Below the pieces are notes generated by a model. The model searched no databases. It had not been told where the DNA came from and saw only the letters and a program-made list of their open reading frames with translations. A program made the position numbers and the translations under genes. From the NCBI GenBank assembly GCA_030549495.1, contig JAUIRK010000855.1, forward strand, positions 2,413,501-2,477,500: 64,000 nucleotides of DNA, read 5' to 3'. The stretch comes from Nectonema munidae. Its lineage: Eukaryota; Nematomorpha; Nectonematoida; Nectonematidae. How positions within the stretch are numbered: position 1 is the stretch's first letter; the number at the start of each line of letters is the position of its first letter. Positions 51,501 through 63,500 of this stretch are shown one piece after another.

Positions 51501-54500
51501 TAACTCTTACGCTTGGCACCAAACTTCTAATGGTCAATTAACAAAGTTAACTTTTGAGTTAATTATTATTTAAATCATCATTGCGCTAATTAACTTCCTT
51601 CACATTTAACTTTATTTGATTTTTATTGGTTATTAATTCTAAAATTTTGCTTCCACTCTTTTTGTTCACTCATTTCTGATTCTAAAAATAACCAAAACTA
51701 TTGAATTTACCTCAAACAAAAAAACAATAGATCAAAATTCTGAATATGGGTTTGAACACACAAAGTGGAACTGATGAGGATTCAATCTTTCACAGAGTGT
51801 ACGGCCATCTATTACAAGAGAATTTACAATTTGCAGTAATAGTTAAAAAGTTTATAACATATATCATTGTACCGAAAAGATCGTTCAAAGTGAAGTTCTT
51901 CTTTGAAACCTAGAGTGAAGGAATTGGTAAAGATGACGCAACATCATTCATCTCAAGCTTGAATTAAACAATCTTTTTCCATACATTCATTCGCATTTAC
52001 TGCAAAAAGTGATAAACATTCTCAAATTAAAAAGTTTTGGAAGCAATGTTTTAGCCTGAAAAGAAAAAGTCCTTTACTTAAATTTCAAAGGCCCTTGAAT
52101 GTGTTCTCTTCTCTTTCAAATGATGTTTTGTATTTTGTAGTTTCCAAGAATCGAGTCTCAAACACTTCCTTCACAAATTCCAAATTCATCATCAGCTTTG
52201 TCACTATCTTCACCCACAAACATGATTTCTTCCTCACAAATTCAGCGAATCAACATACCTGTAAGTTCCTATATCCTTAACTTTAAAAATGGACCGTTAA
52301 AAACGAAACCAACCTTTTTCCTGTCAGCGCTTATAATATATTATTGCATTGAATAATGGTTATAAAAGTAAATGAAAAGATTCCTGGTAAATTCTTCTTG
52401 TGAATTTGAAGTCGTAAACACTTACACATCTTGGAGATGCTATCCACTGTTGAATTGATTAAAATGTAGGGTTAGTAATGAGAAGAAAGTTTTCTCAATT
52501 CAATGATTTGAAAAGTACTCACTCAATATGATTGTGGTATACTTGTCGAACATGCTATATTCTCTCTATATTTATTCGTACTCCTAAAATAAGGACCAAA
52601 TATATTTTTCTCTATTTTTTAATTTCGTGTGCCAATCTTTTTTTATATTTGTGTTTAAGTATGCCCTTCTCAATCAAAAAAATTTAACATATGTATTTGC
52701 AGTAAGTTTAATATTTTGTTGCATTGGGTAAGAAAATATACAAAACATTGTAAGAGAATAGGATATTAAAGGAACACTTTATTTGAAAAGAAACAATATA
52801 CTGTAGACGCTCGTTAAGTCGGACTACATGGAGGAGAGGGGTGTCCGACAAAACAGGGGCTACTATAATATTTCAAATTGGCCAAATTTATAGCCACAAC
52901 AAACTTTGGAATAACGTCAAAATTTAGAACGACCGCGAACTACCTATGGAGTAAAAAACAAATAAAATGGCTGCTTGTAAGCCAAAGCGAATTTAAAAAA
53001 GTCAAAGAAAATGCCCGCTTGTAAGCCTATGATGGAAAACATTTATTTTCTGGGTCACGGTCTGACTTATTCGATATCCGAGTTATTAGGGTCCGCGTTA
53101 ACGAGGGTCTACTGCATTTCAGAATCACTACGTTCCGTTACCAAGTATAAAGTATACAGATCACCGTTTATGTGTTTTCACAATCTGAACCTCATACAAG
53201 TCAAGAACTTCTGTGTAAATTCAAATTTACTCCACAATTTGCATAGAATTAGTTGGGTTTAGTGTTAGCGCAATCGTACATACACACATTTCCATTTTCT
53301 TGACACAAAAAGACATCTAGGCATACATGCTAGGATATAGATCATCTATGCAAATTGCAAAGGACTTAAACGGCTCTAGTTCATTAATTAAAGTCTCTGC
53401 AACATTATCCTTTTGACACTCTATATACGAAATTTGTTTCTCCATTTGCACAATAGTTGATTGACAGGTGCGCATCCAATTTTTAGATGGACCTTAATGT
53501 TAAAAATAGAGAGCTTAGCTTTAGTGTTAGCGCAATAATATATACATTGGATAGGCATACAATGAAATGCCCTGAGTCTCAAAGACAGCGTTATAGTGTA
53601 ATGCATGTCTTTTAGGGAAAAGGCCTCGTCACGCTGCCGCAAGGAGCTACAATCGTCAAGTTTTTGTCGAGCGCTTCCAAAAGTTCTAGTCACTCACCCC
53701 TTTCCCTCACAACGAAAACGTTCTCCTCTCTTCCCTCACTCTCCTCTTCTTCTTCAGCATCCACCTTTTCCTTTCCTCAAATAATCACCCTGAATCAATC
53801 GGGACTTTTATCTGGGGTAAGCAAATCTTCTTTTTTTGTTTCTTATTTGTTATTAATATACTTCTTTGTCATTTTACTGTGCTGGTACACTACAATACGA
53901 TATTATACGGAAATATGACTACTAATATAACTCAACAATTTTACTAATAACGCCAAATTTTTTTGTTTTAAAAAATAATCCTTAATTAAAAAGAGAAGTA
54001 AAAACTTGAAGAGGAAAAAATATTTGAATATATCCGAATATTATAATAGACTGTATTATTCAGTGTCATAAGCAAAAAATTATATACATTATATTCATTC
54101 CTAAGTGCCAGGCTCTTTCCTTATATTTAAATGTATAAAAACTTAAATGAAATATTTTTCAAAGTTTGAAATGAATTGATTGATTCAAAAATTTTAATTT
54201 TGTGGTAAAATTCAAGCTAAACTGAGGTATATACATTATTCACTATTATCAGTATGAATTTATTTAAGAAATTTTCTGGAAGTGTAGAATCTTTCTGCTT
54301 AAAATTTTGTTGTCAATGATTATAGTGTTATTTTGAAAGATGTATTTTTGCAAATGGAAACTTCTATACTGCTAGCGCATCCCATTTTGTTAAACCAAAG
54401 AAGAACAAAATAAATTCAAAAAAATTTCATAAAAATTTATTTTATTTTTAATTTTATTTTATATTAATTTTTTTATTTTTTTTGTAGCCCCCTTTTTTTG

Positions 54501-57500
54501 AGATCCAGAGGCCAATGATATCAAAGTCTAAATTTCTTAAATTATATTTTTTAAATTTACGCTCTAGCAGTGCCCGCGCTAAGCAAAATTTTTAGGGGGG
54601 GGGGCTTCATTGGTAGGGCCGGCCTTAGGCCACTACAACCAATGCGGCCACAGTGGGCCCCGCCCTTCCCATTTTTCATTTTGATGATATATTGTGTGAT
54701 TTTGCTAAATGCAAGTTTCGCAAAGTAAAGTTAATTTGATCGTAATTTTGTGTTAATGAAAAAGTAATAAAACAAATTCATTTTCTTTTTTTCGAAATCT
54801 TATTTCTCACTTTTAATCTTTTTTTCCTACCCACACTGGGTCCCGCACAATCCATTTTGCATAGGGCTGGCCCTGTTCATTATGGCTCTAATTTTTGAAC
54901 TATCAGATTAATCTGTTTCAAGGCGAAAAGAAAACATATGCTGTATTTGTCAAGCGATATCTATACAGATTACATTTTTCATGAAATAAATTATCATGAA
55001 TGCTAGATGTTTGACATATTTTTTAGGGGAGCTTGAAAATTAGCTGGGGGAGGGAGCTTGTGCTCCAAAAATTAGGTAGCGCGGGCTCTACGCTCTAGTC
55101 ATTGATAGCAAAATCATTGAAAACACTAAACTCAAATAGAATAATTTTTAATATTTAGTTTTTGTCAAATATGCTTGGATGAACACGTTATCCAAAAAAA
55201 AACCAAAAAATATTTGCACACATGCTTGCTTATTTATGAATATTAAGCACATCTTGCTTTAAATTATGAACAAAATTTGTCAATATTGTAACTTTGTCTC
55301 CGATTTCAAGTATATCAACGCAAATACCGAGTAGCATACATTTTATATGCAGCCTATAATTCATTTATAATGCTCTCTTACCAGAAAAAATATCAAATCA
55401 AATAGACACAAAAATGTAGACAAGATTAAAATAATGTTTAAGTAGGTTAAATGTCTGAAAAGGAAATGTAATTCTTTAATAATCGAGAATGGGGCAAAGA
55501 ATGTTTGCAATAATTCACTTTTTACATATGAAAATCGCATCTAAAATGCTTTGCTTGCTCACTACAACCTGATGCTTCATTTACTCGAAAACCTATTATC
55601 CAGCATCTAACCAACCCTACTCACGCCCCTAAATTTCTTATGATAAAAATGTTAAATTAATGATAAATCCAAGAAATCCACATTTTTTGATTACTTAAAG
55701 TAATTCGAGCCAATAAAATCAATCATGATTTCAGACACGCACGTGGAGAAAATGTCAATTAATTTATTCACAGGGATTTACTATTGACTTGGGTAACATA
55801 ACTTTTCTCTTTAAATGCGCGGTAGATTAATTTTGCTCCAGTTACTTCAGTTTAGAGTATAAACATCATTTTCTTTGTACATTGATTTTTGTCTGAAAAT
55901 AGACGATGATCAAAATTGAAAATCTAAAAAGATATGTTATAACACGTGTTGCTGGCTCGAATGAAGTTTTGAAGCTTAAAAATTTGAAATATTCAAAACC
56001 ACCTCTCACCTGAAATATTATTGAAATATTTTGTGAATACCTTTATTGTGAAATTTTAACACGAAAGTATGTATCTTTTTTTCTTCCAATCACTCCAATG
56101 TTTTTTCCTTGAATCACAGAAGCCGATTCAAAAAGCCACGATAGTCAAAGGCATTCCACCCTCTCTTTTAAATGCGGTGAAGCAACAACAGCTAAATAAT
56201 CAAAGCAACTCCTTTAGCTCTTCTTCCAAATCACCTGCTATCGTTTTGGGTTCTTCCAACAAATTCACAGGTATCCTTTCTTTCACACACTAAAATTCAC
56301 ATTATGCCCAAACATATGAGCTGTGGGCGTACTACTGACTTCAACACAACTTCAACCGTATCTGTAGACGTTTTTGTTCATTATAAACAAAGTAAAATCA
56401 GTGCACACTAATTTTTTCTTTATATCTCATCAGCTACAAAATTTGAAAAATATACAACATTTTTCAGTCTACTTTGTCTTTTGCAATTCAATCTGAACTT
56501 AATTTTTTTGCTTTTGCCGTGTTTATATTTTTTGACATATATGACATTTTTATTTAAACTTTTTTTTTAAAAATATTTAACATTCATTTTTAGTTTAAAT
56601 TTTTAGGCAAAGAATTAACAATTAAATTATTAAAATTTTTTTTTGTTTTTTTATTTTTCATTTACTTTTTTAATTATTAAATTTTCTACTTTAATATAGC
56701 TTCTTTTAAATGGACTTTTGGCATAATTTCAAAAATACATGAGATTATTTGTTTAAAATTCCAAAAGGATAACATTGGATTGCAAAAGAACAATGATAAA
56801 ATGGTATATTCTATTAAAATATACAAAACATAGGAAAAATTCCAAATTTAAGTATTAGAGTGATTTTGAAGCAAAAATAAAATCAATAACTTACCACCTT
56901 TAATATTTCTATTTAATTCCGCGAATTAGGTTCAAGGAATTTTTGCGAATAATCAATCATCTCCAAAATTTTAGATATTTAGCCTAAAAAAGTAATTGTT
57001 TCCTTATTTAACACTTATTGTCAAAATTACTGAAACGAATGCCATATGAAAGCCAAAAACATTATACACCTACTCTCCTCTTTACGATATCTAGGGTGAT
57101 TTGAATGAAGACAACACCAGATTTTCTTTGTATATTTTAAAAAACTGATTTGAACTTATAGCGAATATGGTTCGCAAATATGATTAGATGAAGGCTTTCT
57201 TAATATTCTTCAAGAGCTCTCCAGGTAGACGACGCCCAAAGAAATAAAATGGGGTATAACTCCTGGAAAAGTTTCTGGAGGGTAGAAATTAGATCAATCA
57301 TTCTTTCAAAGTTTAAAATATATATAGTATATACACTCTAAATTCTCATTTTTGCTCCGAAAATCTATTAACAAAAAAAAACAATTTATATGTAAAAAAA
57401 TTTTTAATTTAAGTAAATGTCTTCGTGTTTTTTTTATAGATCTATCAAATTATTCCATTAACAATAAGAATTTTTCTTTGGATAAATTTAGCGGTGAAAG

Positions 57501-60500
57501 CGAAATTCTTATAGCCAATCCATGTTATTGAACACAAAGAACAAAAATCTTTACTCTGAAGATGAATTTACTTTTTAACAATTTTATAATAATTGCACGG
57601 TTAAATATTTTTAATTATAAAAAGTTTTTTTTGAGTGGGGTGACGGCGACCACAACCCCTAACAAATATGGCCTTTGAGTGAAAAATATCGGGCCACGGA
57701 AAAATATATTGTTTAAATTCAATACATCAGATCGTAGAGAAGTCACAAAACAAGTTATAAGTTCCTATTGATATAGATGCATGTTTAAAATTAAAAAGGT
57801 AAGCTCACGAAAAGACTCATTTTTATTTATAAAAATGCCCCAAAGCTTTGTCGCTTTTTCTATATTATATACATATGATGCAAAAATTATTTTAGCAACT
57901 ATATCTTGAAACTTTAAATAAAAATTCTATTTTGATGAACTTTTTTATAGTTTTGTTTCCACATCTACTAGGCTTTTAGACCGTTAATATGAAGTAAAAA
58001 AGACCCAATTGGAAAGCAACTTTAATTCTAAACTATTATGAAAAAAAGTTATGATTTAGAAGCTTTATATTTTTTGAAGGAATTTTACAGTTTTTTTGCT
58101 TTGATGTTATGTTGTTTGAATGAATAACTTCAAGAAAAAATTACGAATTTTCGTTTTTGACCTCTAAAAAATAGAAAAATATATGAAAAACTTTATGGGG
58201 CCATACAATAATATTTGCGCAAAAAGGGGGCCATGGTAGAAAAAAGGTTGAGAACCCTTGATTTAGACAACCATTTTATTTTGATTGATACCATATTGAT
58301 TTTTTTAGTTTAACTATTTTTTTGTGTCACAAATATAACAAGCTTTTCATCTCAACAAATAATAATTTGTATTTTGAATGTACTTTATTGTCCTTGTTTA
58401 ACATCAACAAGGTATTAACTGAAATAACACTTAAACGCGTCTTGGAATGACATTGGAAGATCAAAATGTTATTAGAAGCATTTAAAAAGTATATACAGTA
58501 AAACTTTACCTTATGGCGTCAGATGTAGTAAGTCTTGAAATATGAAAATTAATGTGAAACTCGCATAAATTTTTGCATCAATACCTACTCATTTCAGATT
58601 CAAAGTAAGCAATGTCGCGAGAAGCTGAAATCTTGCGTGATCCTAATTATGCTATTTCATGGTATATATTGTTCTTGTCGGATCAGAATCCATTCAATCC
58701 TGGCGCTGGGCCCTAACACGAAATGATTTTAGTTTTTTAATTAATTTTTTACTTCCTCTTCTAATAAACGCGAAAGTGGACAGTTTGTCAAACATAGAAA
58801 ATAAACCAAAATTTTCAAAAATGAAAAGATCGATAAAAATAAATATGTATTCTCTCAAAAATTTTGATTGAAAAAAAGGAAAAAATTTATTTCCCATTTT
58901 AAATAGCTCAAAACATTTAAACACATCATCCCACCATTTTTAATTTGTTTGGAAAAGGTTGAGATTTAAAAAAGTTTTGAAAATATTTCGGCTCATCTCC
59001 TTTTTTTGTCTTCTTAATCGATTTGAAACGTCCAAAAAATCAAGAATTCAGAATGTTATGGTATTTCAGATGTTATTTGTAGTCGTGGAGAAAAGTTTGC
59101 CAACCCTTTTGCACAACTCAACCATAATACTTCGACATTATCATAAAATATTTTCTTTCCAAATAACCCTAGGTGCAACGCCAATAAAGAGCTTAACACC
59201 TGGCAAAGTTTTCATGTCTAAAGACCTGAATTTAAATGCCATCACCAATACTCTCACGACCAACAAAATCGTCAACACGCAAAGCATGGTTTCACCCGTC
59301 TCCAGCATTTCCAACTCAAATGGTAAATCTTTCCTTTATACGCTTCACATATTTTGAATGCAGAATTATGGCAGAATATCCAACCGGATTCTAAAGATAT
59401 ATTTGGTGGTGAAGGTGAGGTATTTAAGTTGGTGTTTTCTGGTTATAAGAAACTTTTAAGAGGAATGGGTTTTTTGTCATAATTCGAATTTGTCTATTTT
59501 TTTTTATTGTAAAATAAAAAATAAATTAAGAAAAACTTTTTTTAAATGTACCCCTAAAATAGTTTTGAGATACTTTAAAATGGAGAAAGTTGAAACTTGG
59601 TGGTAGTGTTAGAGTGTTTTTAAACATTAAAAAATTTAACTTAAGATTTTAATTTTTTTTTTGTTTTTTTTAAAAATATTTTTATAAAAACATTACTGTC
59701 TCAAGAATACAATGGCGGTGCATTCGTAGTCGTGAATTAATGCTATCCTTTTTTGAAAACACAATATTAATTCCATTTTCTGTAATCACGTCTTCATTCT
59801 TTTTTGTTGTTTTTATCCGAGCTTTGAAAAACGTAGCATCAAAGCTTCAAAAATGAGTGTGGGCAAATTTTCCCAATGTTCGCAAGTTTGCTTTATCTTC
59901 TTCCAAAAATGATTGCCTTGATTCCATGGTCCACACTCTGTCCATTTACGCCACAAGATGAGAAGTTGATTGTGATGATGCTCACTCGATACTCAATCAA
60001 CTGAGAATGAAAATGGCGTAATCTTGGGAAATTTCATACATTTTGGATGAAATTTGCGTTGCATATAAGAGAATTACAAATGTGGAGATTTATTTTTGAA
60101 ACAAAATTAAAAATAAATAAAAATTTAAAAAATATTTTAAAAAAAAATAGTTTCTATTTTTAAAAGTTTAAAAAATAGAAGTATAAAGTGCACATATTTT
60201 ATTTGAAGAAAAAACACAACTGGTTTTGAAGTATCAACTTCTTCATTGAAAAAGTGGCCATTATTATTTTGATTTATTATATGGAGATTTAGTTTAAAAA
60301 AACTTTATTCTAAGAAATGACGCAAGGAAAAATTTTGAGTATAATATCAAAAAATAGAATTGTGAGATTAAACAACGCGTCCTGAAATGTCGTATGATGA
60401 ATTGTCTTAACTGCTAAATCACGACTGATGGAAAGTCGTGAAATCTTTTCATGGCGAGATCCATTATAAACAGCATAATATCTGATGACTCTTGACTTAG

Positions 60501-63500
60501 GATGACGAGATACTGAAGATTCATTAAATATAATTATTTTGTTTAACGTTTCATTATAAAGAAAGAGCATCATGATCTAGTTGCATTTATATTTAAATTT
60601 CACAACAAAATAAAAAATCTTTTATTAAAAAATTTTTTAAATTTGAAATTTTTACAGAGAACTTAAGATTTAAGAGAAATTGATTAATTAAGATAAAAGA
60701 TTTTTATTATGATTTTATACAATATAAAATTTTTTTAATAATGATTAAAATTTTATCTTAGATCTAAGCTTTACTTCCTTTTTGTGAAATATCTTTACAA
60801 ATGTTTAATTTTACACAACGAATACTTTTATTAAGAGTATAAAAATATTCTATTATATATATATATATATATCATTTTGAAAAAATCATTAAAAATTCGT
60901 CAAGTTTGATTTTTAACATTTTAAAAATATGAAAAGTAAAAAAATTTAAGTTGAAATTAAAATATTATACTTATTGTACGTACTAGATAAAAAGTATTTT
61001 GCGTGAAAGTTTTATTATTTTTGGGAAAAATATAAAAAGAAAAATTTACTAGTTGGTGTTACTACTCAAATTAATAATAGTAATTTAATATTAGTTATCC
61101 CTCAGCATTATCCAAATATCCAGTGAATTTTAAAGTAAGGCCGAATTTCGGAGCACCATATAGCAAAATTTTAGCCAAATATCCTGTACATATTAGTATA
61201 GGATATCTGTATCTGTGTACACGGTGACATTTTAGATGTAAGAATATTTTTTAGATGTGTCATTTGTCCATTTCCAGATTTTTTTTTTATAATTATGCAA
61301 AATCTAGCTTTAGGGACAAATTAAAGTGAGAATGTACTTAATATCGCCCAGTTATGCTCAAAAATGAGGTATTTCTCTTCTAGGGGTTACTATTTTTATC
61401 CTTAATAATATTAGAACTATTGCTGTCTATCAATGTTAATTTTTAATTTGTGTCAAATATTTAAGTGGATGATTTGTTATTAACCATTTTTTATTGGATA
61501 AAAAGGAATTAATTGTTGTATATACCCGGCATTAGCATAGGCATATTGTGATACTGCATGTCGTAAGAGGTGACTAAATGTACTACATATATGGACATCA
61601 CATTTTTATTATCATATGTTTTTCCCCTTATTACACTATTTTCTACTATAATAGCTACATGCTATTTATGTTTATTACAGTAAGTATTTATACTAAACAT
61701 GTTTTATATAATTTTTATACTTTTAAAATTTTTTAAACTCTATATTCTTTTTTATTCTATTCATTCAATGCCTGATGAAGAATTTTTAATCCAAAAATTC
61801 ACCAATATTATTGATTTTAGTTAATAAAATTTATTACTTTTACTATTTTTTATATGACTTTAATTTGTGTCAAGTATTGAATTTGGTGCTTTTTGTTAAC
61901 TAATTTTTTTCTTAAAATTTGACGTATTTTGTCTGAAATAAGAATTTATTTTTATATCTGAAAACGAACTTTGCACCGAACGCTGTATTCTACCATTGCA
62001 TGATTTTAGAATTCAAACAGATCAAAAGAGACCTACTTGACACCCTGAACACGATGCCTTTGTTGAAGCAAGCGGGTGACGGCTTGAAACAGCTACAAGT
62101 GCCACTGACATGCATCTCTCCCATCTCATCCACAGCCAAGAGCACGGATGTTTGGTTTGACGTCGGCACCGTCAAAGGAACTTCCATGATTGTCACACAC
62201 TACCAAATACCCCTCAACACGGCTAACAACAGCGTATTCTCTTTCCTCCATTCATAAACACATCCGTCACAATTCATCACCAAACATATGGCTTTTAACC
62301 GTAAATTGTGAAAACTAGAATTTATGATTTCGTTTTTCAATGAGTTTACGAGTTTGTATACAATGTTTTTCCGCTGTGCTCAAAATTTAACAAATACCTC
62401 CTTTTGTTAGCTTATGTTCTTGAAATAGAGAAGCTTACTGCCATGTTTACATTGAGGCAATTTGTGAGAAAAAATTCCTTCCCTCAATGTTATCCCTAGG
62501 ACAGTTAAAAGTGAACTCCATCTAAAGTTTCTGTGAAAAAATTTTAGATCAACAAAATTCAACTTTTTAGTCCATTTTTTGTAAGTGATTTAGATTTTGT
62601 AGAATGTTAATAAGTACACAAATACACAGCCAGTATTTAACAATTTTTAGATTATTTTTATTTACTCAAGAGTTCACAAACTAACTTAAAATTAGATTAT
62701 TTCATTTTTATAATCAGATGTTTTAATTTTGACTTCTCACTTTTACAACGAAATATGCACTTGATTTATGCAGAAATATTGTTCCTGAAGATGATGTAAG
62801 GGAATCTAGAAAATGACTGGAAGAACAAAATAGTAAAAAGGAAACCATGAATGTGAAAAAAATAAAAATTCAAGCGATCTTTTAAAAAGCTTTCGTCTAA
62901 AGATGGCGCCTTTTCAAAACAGAATAGTTAAATTATTACATGGTATCATCCTACAATACAAAAAAAGGAAAATTAATTATATTTTAAAAAAAAAAAATAT
63001 TTTAAAAAAAAAAAACCCCTATAAAAAGGGTTTTGAAGTTGACAATATTTTATTCCGAGATTTATTAAAATTTCAAACTATAAAATAAGTGTAGTTTTAG
63101 AGCCATAAAAATTCTTTACCTCCTTCAACTTTTTTTTAATTTTTTTTTTTATAAAAAATTGATTCTAGCTAATTTTTTATTTTCAAACTTGCATTTGATG
63201 GGGACGACGCAAATCTTGATTTTACTTTGGGAATTGAAGCTCATTAAGAAATTAATGAATCATTATTGAAGCATTCAAAGATTCAGGTGGAGGAAGCTAA
63301 GGTTCACAAACAAATTCGTCCAGATAGATTTTAAATAAACCTTCCATCTGTGGCATGTGCTAAAATAGCAAGAAATTGAAATAATTCGTGAAGATGGGAA
63401 AGATTAGCATAAAAATTTTATCATATTAAAAATATAAAAAGAGTTACATGGATAGCGAATGTACAAAAAACAAACAAAAGTTAACAAGGATCGTTGGAAA

